Shown piece by piece: positions 1 to 8,169 of a DNA stretch of 64,000 bases. The stretch lies in NCBI RefSeq assembly GCF_009731465.1, contig NZ_AP021887.1:862001-926000 (forward strand), read 5' to 3'. Below the pieces are notes generated by a model that ran no database searches, was not told the origin of the DNA, and worked only from the letters and a program-made list of their open reading frames with translations. Within the stretch, counting starts at the first letter, position 1, and each line of letters opens with the position of its first letter. This DNA comes from Streptococcus sp. 116-D4. GTDB lineage: Bacteria; Bacillota; Bacilli; Lactobacillales; Streptococcaceae. Both the position numbers and the translations under genes were made by a program.

Positions 1-1
1 A

Positions 2-433
2 TTAGGGCCTGAACCTACAGAACAGGACTTTGATTTACAGGTCTTTCAAGCTGCTCTAACCAAGTCCAAAAAGCCTATCAAATCTCATCTCCTAGACCAG
101 ACCTTAGTAGCTGGACTTGGCAATATCTATGTGGATGAGGTTCTCTGGCGAGCTCAGGTTCATCCGGCTAGACCTTCCCAGACTTTGACAGCAGAAGAAG
201 CGACTGCCATTCATGACCAAACCATTGCTGTTTTGAGCCAGGCTGTTGAAAAAGGTGGTTCCACCATTCGAACCTATACCAATGCCTTTGGGGAAGATGG
301 AACCATGCAGGACTTTCATCAGGTCTATGACAAGGCTGGTCAAGAATGTTCACGTTGTGGAACTGTGATTGAGAAAATCCAGCTAGGCGGACGAGGCACC
401 CATTTTTGTCCAAACTGTCAAAGGAGGGGCTAA
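2..433 (+). CDS. mutM: Formamidopyrimidine-DNA glycosylase, C-terminal part (cut by window start)
   Basis: The frame is open from the first bases to a TAA at 431-433. It encodes about the last 143 residues of the MutM/Fpg base-excision glycosylase, which removes 8-oxoguanine and nicks the abasic site. The visible part has the helix-two-turn-helix region ([17 protein letters not shown]) and a C-terminal zinc finger with paired cysteines (CSRC and CPNC, 16 residues apart). The catalytic N-terminal proline lies outside the window. The stop overlaps the start of coaE by one base (TAATG), and the coaE ribosome site (AAGGAGGGG) lies inside the last mutM codons, so the two are translationally coupled. 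Identification is firm; only the 5' end is missing. Confidence 0.95.
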   Translation, partial: LGPEPTEQDFDLQVFQAALTKSKKPIKSHLLDQTLVAGLGNIYVDEVLWRAQVHPARPSQTLTAEEATAIHDQTIAVLSQAVEKGGSTIRTYTNAFGEDGTMQDFHQVYDKAGQECSRCGTVIEKIQLGGRGTHFCPNCQRRG

Positions 434-1038
434 TGGGAAAAATCATCGGAATCACAGGAGGAATTGCCTCTGGTAAGTCAACCGTGACAAATTTTCTAAG
501 AAAGCAAGGCTTTCAAGTAGTGGATGCTGACGCTCTTGTCCACCAACTACAGAAACCTGGTGGTCGTCTGTTTGAGGCTCTAGTCCAGCATTTTGGACAA
601 GAAATTATCCTTGAAAATGGAGAACTCAATCGCCCTCTCCTAGCTAGTCTTATCTTTTCAAATCCTGAAGAGAGAGAATGGTCTAAGAGAATTCAAGGAG
701 AGATTATTCGTGAGGAACTATCTACATTAAGAGACCAGTTGGCTCAGACAGAAGAGATTTTCTTCATGGATATTCCCCTACTTTTTGAGCAGGACTACAG
801 TGCTTGGTTTGATAAGACTTGGTTGGTCTATGTGGATCGAGATGTCCAAGTAGAACGTCTAATGAAAAGAGACCACTTGTCCAAAGATGAAGCTGAGTCC
901 CGTCTGGCGGCCCAGTGGTCTTTAGAAGAAAAGAAAAGTTTGGCCAGCCATATTCTTGATAATAATGGCAATCAGAACCAGCTTCTTAGTCAAGTGCATA
1001 TCCTTCTCAAGGGAGGTAGGCAAGATGACAGAGGTTAA
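433..1038 (+). CDS. coaE: Dephospho-CoA kinase
   Basis: This 201-residue protein catalyses the last step of coenzyme A synthesis, ATP-dependent 3'-phosphorylation of dephospho-CoA in the cytosol. A Walker A P-loop (GITGGIASGKST) occupies residues 6-17, and the DADxLVH motif that follows is typical of CoaE. I chose the ATG at 433, overlapping the mutM stop, over an upstream in-frame start at 406. It is preceded by AAGGAGGGG and the protein then begins directly with the P-loop strand. The 3' end overlaps the next gene by 14 bp. The pairing with mutM is the standard streptococcal arrangement. Confidence 0.96.
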   Translation: MGKIIGITGGIASGKSTVTNFLRKQGFQVVDADALVHQLQKPGGRLFEALVQHFGQEIILENGELNRPLLASLIFSNPEEREWSKRIQGEIIREELSTLRDQLAQTEEIFFMDIPLLFEQDYSAWFDKTWLVYVDRDVQVERLMKRDHLSKDEAESRLAAQWSLEEKKSLASHILDNNGNQNQLLSQVHILLKGGRQDDRG

Positions 1039-2224
1039 CTGGAAGGATAATCTGCGCATTGCCTGGTTTGGTAATTTTCTGACAGGAGCTAGTATTTCTT
1101 TGGTTGTGCCATTTATGCCTATCTTTGTAGAAAATCTGGGTGTAAGGAGTGATCAAGCTGCTTTTTATGCAGGTTTAGCCATTTCTGTCTCTGCTATTTC
1201 TGCGGCAATTTTCTCTCCTATCTGGGGTATTCTTGCTGACAAATACGGTCGAAAGCCCATGATGATTCGAGCAGGCATGGCAATGACCATTACTATGGGA
1301 GGCTTGGCTTTTGTCCCAAATATTTATTGGTTAATCTTTCTTCGTTTATTAAACGGTGTATTTGCAGGATTTGTTCCTAATGCAACTGCCTTGATAGCCA
1401 GTCAGGTTCCCAAGGAGAAATCAGGCTCTGCTCTCGGGACTTTGTCTACTGGGGTAGTTGCAGGCACTCTAACTGGTCCCTTTATCGGTGGCTTTATTGC
1501 AGAATTATTTGGCATCCGTACTGTTTTCTTACTGGTTGGTAGTTTTCTGTTTTTAGCTGCTGTTTTGACTATTTGCTTTATCAAGGAAGATTTTCAACCA
1601 GTAGCCAAGGAAAAGGCCATCCCAACAAAGGAATTATTTACATCAGTTAACTATCCCTATCTTTTGGTCAACCTCTTTCTGACCAGTTTTGTCATCCAAT
1701 TTTCAGCCCAATCAATCGGCCCTATCTTAGCTCTGTATGTGCGCGACTTAGGCCAGACAGAGAATCTTCTCTTTGTATCTGGTTTGATTGTGTCTAGTAT
1801 GGGCTTTTCCAGCATGATGAGTGCAGGAGTCATGGGCAAGCTAGGTGACAAGGTGGGCAACCATCGTCTTTTAGTTGTAGCCCAATTTTATTCAGTCATC
1901 GTCTATCTCCTCTGTGCCAATGCCTCTAGCCCCCTTCAACTAGGGCTCTATCGATTTCTCTTTGGCTTGGGAACCGGTGCCTTGATTCCCGGAGTTAATG
2001 CCCTACTCAGCAAAATGACTCCAAAAGCCGGCATTTCGAGGATCTTTGCCTTTAATCAGGTATTCTTTTATCTGGGAGGTGTCGTTGGGCCTATGGCAGG
2101 TTCTGCAGTAGCAGGTCAATTTGGCTACCATGCAGTCTTTTATGCGACAAGCCTTTGTGTTGCCTTTAGTTGTCTCTTTAACCTGCTTCAATTTCGAACA
2201 TTATTAAAAGTAAAGGAAATCTAG
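1025..2224 (+). CDS. pmrA: Multidrug efflux MFS transporter, PmrA type
   Basis: A 399-residue membrane protein of the major facilitator superfamily with about 12 hydrophobic segments. MFS motif A ([13 protein letters not shown]) lies at residues 68-80 in the loop after helix 2, and a motif-C-like glycine/proline stretch ([10 protein letters not shown]) lies in helix 5, as in drug/H+ antiporters. PmrA in pneumococcus is a proton-driven exporter of fluoroquinolones and dyes; here the substrate range is inferred from family and context. I chose the start at 1025, giving MTEVNWKD. The in-frame ATG at 956 would add 23 residues lying inside coaE. The gene overlaps coaE by 14 bp and touches rpmG by one base. 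Confidence 0.9.
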
Positions 2225-2373
2225 TGCGAGTAAAAATTAATCTCAAATGCTCCTCTTGTGGCAGTATCAATTACCTAACCAGTAAAAACTCAAAAACCCA
2301 TCCAGATAAGATTGAGGTTTTAAAGTATTGTCCCAAGGAAAGAAAAGTAACCCTACATCTTGAATCTAAGTAG
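2224..2373 (+). CDS. rpmG: 50S ribosomal protein L33
   Basis: A 49-residue basic protein starting at GTG (2224-2226), which shares one base with the pmrA stop (TAGTG). It matches L33: MRVKINLKC start, a CSSC pair at residues 9-12, and a conserved [16 protein letters not shown] tail. L33 binds 23S rRNA near the E site. Zinc-binding L33 forms have two CxxC pairs; here the second is CPKE, leaving three cysteines, so zinc binding may be weakened. The gene lies in the mutM-coaE-pmrA transcription unit. It is short and GTG-started, so it is easily missed. Confidence 0.9.
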
Positions 2374-2412
2374 ATTTTATGGTAAAATAATAAGGATTTT
2401 AAGGAGTTTGAT

Positions 2413-2646
2413 ATGTATAACCTATTATTAACCATTTTATTAGTATTATCTGTTGTGATTGTGATTGCAATTTTCATGCAACCAACCAAAAACCAATCCA
2501 GCAATGTATTTGATGCCAGCTCAGGTGATTTGTTTGAACGCAGTAAAGCACGCGGTTTTGAAGCTGTCATGCAGCGTTTGACAGGGATTTTAGTCTTTTT
2601 CTGGCTAGCCATTGCCTTAGCATTGACGGTATTATCAAGTAGATAA
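2413..2646 (+). CDS. secG: Preprotein translocase subunit SecG
   Basis: A 77-residue protein with two hydrophobic helices (about residues 2-20 and 54-74). They are joined by a polar loop carrying the SecG-like segment ARGFEAVMQRLTGILVFFW. SecG associates with SecYE in the membrane and assists SecA-driven export. The ATG at 2413 follows AAGGAG at a good distance. A hairpin with a T-rich tail follows at 2656-2687, before rnr. The secG-rnr-smpB order is conserved in many Firmicutes. Confidence 0.93.
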   Translation: MYNLLLTILLVLSVVIVIAIFMQPTKNQSSNVFDASSGDLFERSKARGFEAVMQRLTGILVFFWLAIALALTVLSSR

Positions 2647-2655
2647 GAAAATAAT

Positions 2656-2687
2656 GGGCAGGACTAGGTCTTTGCCTCTTTTTATTT
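2656..2687 (+). terminator. Probable rho-independent terminator after secG
   Basis: GGCA (2657-2660) pairs with TGCC (2673-2676), with an inner GAC/GTC pairing, followed by CTCTTTTTATTTTT. The stem is imperfect, so it may be a partial attenuator between secG and rnr. Confidence 0.5.
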
Positions 2688-2746
2688 TTAAATGATATTT
2701 GAGAAGGTTTTACAGTAAAAGAAAATAAAAAATCTAGAAAGAAAAT

Positions 2747-5101
2747 ATGAAAGATAGAATAAAAGAATATTTACAAGACAAGGGGAAGGTGACTGTCAAT
2801 GACTTGGCTCAGGCTTTGGGAAAAGACGGTTCCAAGGATTTTCGTGAGTTGATTAAAACCTTGTCCCTAATGGAAAGAAAGCACCAGATTCGCTTTGAAG
2901 AAGATGGGACTTTGACTTTGGAAGTCAAGAAAAAACACGAGATTACTCTCAAGGGGATTTTTCATGCTCATAAAAATGGCTTTGGCTTTGTCAGCCTAGA
3001 AGGCGAGGAGGACGACCTTTTTGTAGGAAAAAATGATGTCAACTATGCTATTGATGGTGATACTGTTGAGGTCGTGATTAAGAAAGTCGCTGACCGCAAT
3101 AAGGGAACAGCAGCGGAAGCCAAAATTATTGATATCTTAGAGCACAGCCTGACAACTGTTGTCGGTCAAATAGTTCTGGATCAGGAAAAGCCCAAGTATG
3201 CGGGTTACATCCGTTCGAAAAATCAGAAAATCAGTCAACCGATCTATGTTAAGAAACCAGCCCTTAAACTAGAGGGAACAGAAGTTCTCAAGGTTTTTAT
3301 CGATAAATACCCAAGCAAGAAACACGATTTCTTTGTCGCTAGTGTGCTGGACGTGGTAGGACACTCGACTGATGCTGGGATTGATGTCCTTGAGGTTTTG
3401 GAGTCTATGGATATTGTATCCGAGTTTCCAGAAGCTGTTGTCAAGGAAGCAGAAAGTGTGCCTGATGCTCCGTCTCAAAAGGATATGGAAGGTCGTCTGG
3501 ATCTAAGAGATGAGATTACCTTTACCATTGATGGTGCTGACGCCAAGGACTTGGACGATGCAGTTCACATCAAGTCTTTAAAAAATGGAAATATCGAACT
3601 CGGAGTTCACATCGCAGATGTTTCTTACTATGTGACTGAGGGTTCTGCCCTTGACAAGGAAGCTCTTAACCGTGCAACTTCTGTCTATGTGACAGACCGC
3701 GTGGTGCCAATGCTTCCAGAACGACTGTCAAATGGAATCTGCTCTCTCAATCCCCAAGTTGACCGCCTGACCCAGTCTGCCATCATGGAGATTGATAAAC
3801 ATGGTCGTGTGATTAATTACACTATTACACAAACAGTTATCAAGACAAGCTACCGGATGACCTACAGTGATGTCAATGATATCCTAGCTGGAGACAAGGA
3901 AAAGAGACAAGAATATCAGAAAATTGTTCCAAGTATCGAACTCATGGCTAAGCTCCATGAAATTTTAGAAATCATGCGTGAGAAACGTGGAGCTCTCAAT
4001 TTTGATACCAGCGAAGCTAAGATTTTAGTAGATAAACAAGGTAAGCCTGTTGATATCGTTCTTCGTCAGCGTGGTGTTGCCGAGCGTATGATTGAGTCCT
4101 TTATGCTGATGGCTAATGAAACAGTTGCCGAGCATTTTAGCAAGCTGGATTTGCCTTTCATCTATCGTATCCATGAGGAGCCAAAGGCTGAAAAGGTTCA
4201 GAAGTTTATTGACTATGCTTCGAGTTTTGGCCTGCGCATTTATGGGACTGCCAGTGAGATTAGCCAGGAGGCCCTCCAAGATATCATGCGTACTGTTGAG
4301 GGAGAACCTTATGCAGATGTATTGTCCATGATGCTTCTTCGCTCTATGCAGCAGGCTCGCTATTCGGAGCACAATCACGGACACTATGGACTAGCGGCTG
4401 ACTATTACACTCACTTTACTAGCCCGATTCGTCGTTATCCAGACCTTCTTGTTCACCGCATGATTCGGGACTACGGCCGTTCTAAGGAAATGGCAGAGCA
4501 TTTTGAACAAGTGATTCCAGAGATTGCGACCCAGTCTTCCAACCGTGAACGTCGTGCCATTGAGGCTGAGCGTGAGGTCGAAGCCATGAAAAAGGCTGAG
4601 TATATGGAAGCATACGTGGGCGAAGAGTACGATGCGGTTGTATCAAGTATTGTCAAATTCGGTCTCTTTGTTGAATTGCCAAACACGGTTGAAGGCTTGA
4701 TTCACATCACTAATTTGCCTGAATTTTATCATTTCAATGAGCGTGATTTGACTCTTCGTGGGGAGAAATCGGGTACAACCTTTCGTGTAGGTCAGCAAAT
4801 CCGTATCCGAGTTGAAAGAGCCGACAAGATGACTGGTGAAATTGACTTCTCTTATATTCCAAGTGAGTTTGATGTGATTGAAAAAGGCTTGAAACAGTCT
4901 AATCGTAATGATAGAGGGCGTGGTTCAAGTCGTCGTTCAGATAAGAAGGAAGACAAGAGAAAATCAGGGCGCTCAAATGATAAGCGCAAGCATTCACAAA
5001 AGGACAAGAAGAAAAAAGGTAAGAAACCTTTTTATAAGGAAGTAGCTAAGAAAGGAGCCAAGGATGGCAAAGGGCGAGGGAAAGGTCGTCGCACAAAATA
5101 A
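2747..5101 (+). CDS. rnr: Ribonuclease R
   Basis: A 784-residue RNB-family 3'-5' exoribonuclease that degrades structured RNA, including rRNA fragments and non-stop mRNAs. Order of parts: an N-terminal winged-helix-like region (about 1-60), two cold-shock RNA-binding domains (about 65-225), the RNB catalytic domain with the acidic motif [10 protein letters not shown] (about 265-274), an S1 domain (about 620-705), and a Lys/Arg/Gly-rich basic tail (about 715-784) usual for RNase R. The 3' end overlaps smpB by 38 bp. SmpB and tmRNA deliver non-stop transcripts to RNase R, so the overlap couples functional partners. A weak ribosome site (AGAAAG) precedes the ATG. Confidence 0.96.
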
Positions 5102-5531
5102 AAAGGCGCGTCACGACTATACAATCGTAGATACGCTAGAGGCAGGAATGGTCCTGACTGGAACTGAAATCAAGAGTGTACGAGCTGCTCGAATCAATCT
5201 CAAGGATGGCTTTGCCCAAGTAAAAAATGGGGAAGTCTGGTTGAGCAATGTTCATATCGCTCCTTACGAAGAGGGCAATATCTGGAACCAGGAGCCAGAA
5301 CGTCGTCGAAAACTCTTACTCCATAAAAAGCAAATCCAAAAATTAGAACAAGAGACCAAAGGGACAGGAATGACGCTGGTTCCCCTGAAAGTCTATATCA
5401 AAGATGGCTATGCTAAACTTCTTTTAGGTCTTGCTAAAGGGAAGCATGACTATGACAAGCGGGAGTCTATCAAACGTCGTGAGCAGAATCGCGATATTGC
5501 GCGCGTGATGAAAGCAGTCAACCAGCGATAA
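5064..5531 (+). CDS. smpB: tmRNA-binding protein SmpB
   Basis: A 155-residue basic protein required for trans-translation. It binds tmRNA, mimics the anticodon stem in the empty A site and rescues stalled ribosomes. Family motifs are clear: [21 protein letters not shown] at the start, [19 protein letters not shown], and a lysine/arginine-rich tail ([24 protein letters not shown]) that fits the mRNA channel. The ATG at 5064 lies inside rnr in another frame with AAGGAG six bases upstream, so the 38-bp overlap is genuine. No tmRNA gene is visible in the window. Confidence 0.96.
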
Positions 5532-5539
5532 AAAGAGGA

Positions 5540-6406
5540 ATGAAGATGGAAAAACTAGTTGCCTATAAACGCATGCCTTTGTGGAATAAACAAACTATGC
5601 CTGAGGCTGTTCAGCAAAAGCACAATACAAAAGTTGGGACTTGGGGCAAGATTACTGTTTTGAAAGGAACTCTCAAGTTTATTGAGTTGACAGTAGATGG
5701 TGAGGTTCTAGCTGAGCACCTCTTTGAGGCAGGAGCTGACAATCCCATGGCGCAACCGCAAGCCTGGCACCGAGTGGAGGCAGCCACAGATGATGTGGAA
5801 TGGTACTTAGAATTTTATTGTAAACCTGAGGATTATTTTCCTAAGAAATACAATACCAATCCGGTTCATTCAGAAGTTCTAGAGGCAATTCAGACAGTAA
5901 AACCAGGGAAAGCCTTGGATTTGGGCTGTGGTCAAGGCCGTAATGCACTCTTTTTAGCCCAGCAAGGTTTTGATGTGACAGCTGTGGATCAAAATGAATT
6001 ATCTCTTGAAATCTTGCAAAGCATTGTGGAGCAGGAAGCCTTGGATATGCCTGTTGGTCTTTACGATATCAATTCAGCCAGTATTGGGCAAGCGTATGAT
6101 TTCATCGTCTCGACAGTGGTTTTGATGTTTTTGCAAGCAGACCATATTCCTGCAATTATCAAAAATATGCAGGAGCACACCACAGTCGGTGGTTACAATC
6201 TTATCGTCTGTGCCATGGACACAAAGGATTATCCTTGCTCAGTGAACTTCCCATTCACCTTTAAAGAAGGGAAATTGGCAGACTATTACAAGGACTGGGA
6301 ATTGGTTAAGTACAATGAAAATCCAGGCCATTTGCACCGTCGTGACGAAAATGGCAATCGTATCCAACTACGCTTTGCAACCTTACTAGCTAAGAAAATC
6401 AAGTAA
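5540..6406 (+). CDS. tehB: TehB-like SAM-dependent methyltransferase
   Basis: A 288-residue protein with two parts: an N-terminal cupin-like domain (about 1-95, including GAGADNPMAQPQAWHRV-type residues) as in long TehB proteins, and a C-terminal class I methyltransferase with SAM motif I ALDLGCGQGRNALFLA (about 128-143). The name comes from tellurite resistance in other bacteria; the natural substrate in streptococci is not established. The start at 5540 (MKMEKL) and an ATG six bases later are both possible after AAAGAGG. A terminator hairpin follows at 6416, carrying on its T-tract the first of two duplicated ComX boxes. Confidence 0.88.
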   Translation: MKMEKLVAYKRMPLWNKQTMPEAVQQKHNTKVGTWGKITVLKGTLKFIELTVDGEVLAEHLFEAGADNPMAQPQAWHRVEAATDDVEWYLEFYCKPEDYFPKKYNTNPVHSEVLEAIQTVKPGKALDLGCGQGRNALFLAQQGFDVTAVDQNELSLEILQSIVEQEALDMPVGLYDINSASIGQAYDFIVSTVVLMFLQADHIPAIIKNMQEHTTVGGYNLIVCAMDTKDYPCSVNFPFTFKEGKLADYYKDWELVKYNENPGHLHRRDENGNRIQLRFATLLAKKIK

Positions 6407-6416
6407 ACATGAATGA

Positions 6417-6450
6417 AGATTAGGAAATTTCCTGATCTTTTTTCTTTTTT
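6417..6450 (+). terminator. Rho-independent terminator of tehB (copy 1)
   Basis: The inverted arms AGATTAGGAA / TTCCTGATCT are separated by one or two bases and followed by two runs of T interrupted by a C. The same structure recurs after hicB at 7136-7168. Confidence 0.8.
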
Positions 6451-6458
6451 TACGAATA
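6451..6458 (+). promoter_or_regulatory. Duplicate ComX (SigX) cin-box upstream of hicAB
   Basis: TACGAATA is the streptococcal late-competence promoter signature and is preceded here by a T-rich tract. It lies 67 bases before the hicA ATG and matches the box that drives coiA (7169-7176). Function in front of hicAB is inferred from identity with the coiA copy. Confidence 0.65.
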
Positions 6459-6473
6459 GATAAGATAGAAGAA

Positions 6474-6502
6474 TTGACAAAAATACGCATTATAAGTATA
6501 AT
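6474..6502 (+). promoter_or_regulatory. Vegetative promoter of hicAB with palindromic candidate operator
   Basis: A consensus -35 TTGACA (6474-6479), a 17-bp spacer and a -10 TATAAT (6497-6502). The palindrome ATTATA-AG-TATAAT (6489-6502) covers the -10. That placement suits autorepression by the DNA-binding antitoxin HicB, which is known for the family but is inferred here. Confidence 0.75.
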
Positions 6503-6525
6503 TTTAGATAGAAAGGTGACCATAA

Positions 6526-6714
6526 ATGTCAATCACAGGTAAGGAAATGGTAAAATTAGCTCTTGCAAATGGATGGATTGAAGTTCGTAAGAGAGGAAGT
6601 CATCATCATTTTAAGAAAGAAGGGGTCTCCTATTTTGTCACTATTCCAGTTCACGGTAATGAGGATTTAGGAAAAGGCCTAGAGAGAAAAATATTAAAAG
6701 ATTTGGGATTGTAG
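6526..6714 (+). CDS. hicA: HicA-type mRNA interferase toxin
   Basis: A 62-residue protein with the HicA fold signature: a start of the form GKEMVKLALANGW, a GSHHHF motif (24-29) holding the catalytic histidine, VPVH-like IPVHGNEDLGKGL, and ILKDLGL at the end. HicA toxins have a double-stranded-RNA-binding-like fold and cleave mRNA independently of ribosomes. The ATG follows AAAGGTGA. It lies 27 bp before hicB with its own strong promoter, and sits inside a cassette bounded by 42-43 bp direct repeats. The usual HicA length is 55-80 residues, so it looks intact. Confidence 0.88.
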   Translation: MSITGKEMVKLALANGWIEVRKRGSHHHFKKEGVSYFVTIPVHGNEDLGKGLERKILKDLGL

Positions 6715-6741
6715 TTGATTTGGAAATTGTGGAGGTGTATT

Positions 6742-7119
6742 ATGCTAAAATCTTATCCTGCTATTTTTCATAAAGAAGGAACTGGGTATTGGGTTGAATT
6801 TCCTGAATTTGGAGGCGGAACAGAAGGAGCAACGATTGAACTTGCAATGAAAAACGCTCGGGAAATGCTTGAGAGTGTTTTAGCTTCTTATATTGATGAA
6901 GGACTGGCTCTGCCTACTCCTAGTGATATTTCTATGTTGAAAGCTCCTGATGGATTTGTGACTTTGATTCAGGCCAATCCCTTGCCTTTTGTAAAGAATA
7001 ATAAAGCGATTCGAAAAAATGTTACGGTTCCAGAGTGGCTAGTCAGACTTGCAGATCGTGAGAAAGTGAACTATTCTGAAGTGTTGACACAAGCTCTTGA
7101 AAGTCGCTTGCAACTCTAA
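6742..7119 (+). CDS. hicB: HicB-type antitoxin
   Basis: A 125-residue partner of HicA. The N-terminal half (LKSYPAIFHKEGTGYWVEFPEFGG, with GATIELAMKNAREML) is the partially degraded RNase-H-like HicB domain that blocks the toxin. The C-terminal segment IRKNVTVPEWLVRLADREKVNYSEVLTQALE resembles a ribbon-helix-helix DNA-binding unit, fitting autorepression at the palindrome in the hicA promoter. I chose the ATG at 6742 with GGAGG upstream; an in-frame TTG at 6715 would add nine unconserved residues. The toxin-first order is typical of hicAB. The second terminator/cin-box repeat follows 15 bp after the stop. Confidence 0.87.
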   Translation: MLKSYPAIFHKEGTGYWVEFPEFGGGTEGATIELAMKNAREMLESVLASYIDEGLALPTPSDISMLKAPDGFVTLIQANPLPFVKNNKAIRKNVTVPEWLVRLADREKVNYSEVLTQALESRLQL

Positions 7120-7134
7120 AATTGTAGAGTGATA

Positions 7135-7176
7135 AAGATTAGGAATTTTCCTGATCTTTTTTCTTTTTTACGAATA
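7135..7176 (+). repeat. Direct repeat copy 2: terminator plus cin-box, right edge of hicAB cassette
   Basis: The 42-bp counterpart of 6416-6458. It ends hicB transcription and supplies the coiA promoter element. Near identity of the two copies across both a terminator and a non-hairpin promoter element argues for duplication of one ancestral tehB-coiA junction rather than two unrelated terminators. Confidence 0.85.
7169..7176 (+). promoter_or_regulatory. ComX (SigX) cin-box of coiA
   Basis: TACGAATA sits 21 bases before the coiA ATG and just upstream of the ribosome site AAAAGGAGGG. coiA is a known late competence gene transcribed by the alternative sigma factor ComX, so this is the expected element in the expected place. 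Confidence 0.9.
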
Positions 7177-7197
7177 ATACAGAAAAGGAGGGAAATC

Positions 7198-8151
7198 ATG
7201 TTTGTTGCGAGAAATGCTAGGGGACAGCTGGTAAATGTGTTAGAGAATAAGCTTGAGAAGGAAGAATACACCTGCCCAGCTTGTGGAGGTCAGCTCCGTT
7301 TGCGTCAAGGTCCAAGTGTCCGGATCCATTTTGCTCATAAATCCCTAAAAGATTGTGATTATTCCTTTGAAAATGAAAGTCCAGAACACTTGGCAAATAA
7401 GGAAGTCCTCTATCACTGGTTGAAAAAAGAGGCAGAGGTGCAATTAGAATCCCCTCTTCCAGAGCTTAAACAGATTGCGGATGTATTTGTAAATGGCAAT
7501 CTAGCTTTAGAAGTTCAGTGTAGTCCCTTGCCTCAAAAACTTCTTAAAGAGCGAAGTGAGGGCTATCGTAGTCAAGGTTACCAAGTACTGTGGTTGCTGG
7601 GTCAAAAACTGTGGCTCAAGGAGCGTTTGACTAGTCTGCAAGAAGGTTTTTTATACTTCAGTCAAAACATGGGCTTTTATGTTTGGGAAGTAGACAGTGA
7701 AAAACAAGTTTTAAGACTCAAATATCTCATCCACCAGGATCTCCGAGGTAAACTCCATTATCAAATCAAAGAATTTCCCTATGGTCAAGATAGTCTACTG
7801 GATATATTACGTTTTCCCTATAAGAAACAAAAACTATCTCATTTTACAGTTTATCAAGATAAGGACATCTGTCGCTATATCCGGCAACAATTGTATTATC
7901 AAAATCCTTTTTGGATGAAAGAACAAGCAGAAGCCTATCAGAAGGGAGAAAATCTCCTAACTTATGGGCTAAAAGAATGGTATCCACAAATTCGACCTCT
8001 AGTGGGTAAATTTTTCCAGATTGAACAAGACTTGACTAGCTATTATCAGCATTTTCAAACCTATTACCAAGAAAATTATCAAAATGATTGGCAAAACCTT
8101 TATCCACCAGCTTTTTATCAGCAATATTTCTTTAAAAATATGGTAAAATAG
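7198..8151 (+). CDS. coiA: Competence protein CoiA
   Basis: A 317-residue cytosolic protein needed for genetic transformation. In pneumococcus it promotes RecA-dependent recombination of incoming single strands. A zinc-ribbon-like start (Cys26-x2-Cys29, with HFAH at 44-47) precedes a nuclease-like core with Asp95 and Glu105-x-Gln107 (LEVQ), as in PD-(D/E)xK folds, followed by a long Tyr/Gln-rich C-terminal region. I chose the ATG at 7198 because it follows AAAAGGAGGG and the cin-box. The longer in-frame start at 7129 would read through the terminator and promoter. Regulation by ComX is supported by the box at 7169. Confidence 0.94.
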   Translation: MFVARNARGQLVNVLENKLEKEEYTCPACGGQLRLRQGPSVRIHFAHKSLKDCDYSFENESPEHLANKEVLYHWLKKEAEVQLESPLPELKQIADVFVNGNLALEVQCSPLPQKLLKERSEGYRSQGYQVLWLLGQKLWLKERLTSLQEGFLYFSQNMGFYVWEVDSEKQVLRLKYLIHQDLRGKLHYQIKEFPYGQDSLLDILRFPYKKQKLSHFTVYQDKDICRYIRQQLYYQNPFWMKEQAEAYQKGENLLTYGLKEWYPQIRPLVGKFFQIEQDLTSYYQHFQTYYQENYQNDWQNLYPPAFYQQYFFKNMVK

Positions 8152-8169
8152 AAAGGATGGAGGAATCTA

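Larger units (their letters stand above)
6416..6458 (+). repeat. Direct repeat copy 1: terminator plus cin-box, left edge of hicAB cassette
   Basis: This 43-bp stretch recurs at 7135-7176 with only one base-length difference in a T-run and one substitution. It contains the tehB terminator (arms AGATTAGGAA and TTCCTGATCT followed by a T-tract) running straight into TACGAATA. The two copies exactly bracket hicA and hicB, which suggests the cassette entered between tehB and coiA and duplicated the junction. Confidence 0.85.

Noticed and set aside
6416..7176. The hicAB flanks as insertion-sequence target duplications
   Set aside because: 42-43 bp is too long for a transposition duplication, no inverted ends or transposase are present, and the repeat is a functional terminator/promoter unit, so recombinational duplication is more likely.
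7129..7197. Longer coiA start
   Set aside because: It would translate the terminator repeat, the cin-box and the ribosome site.
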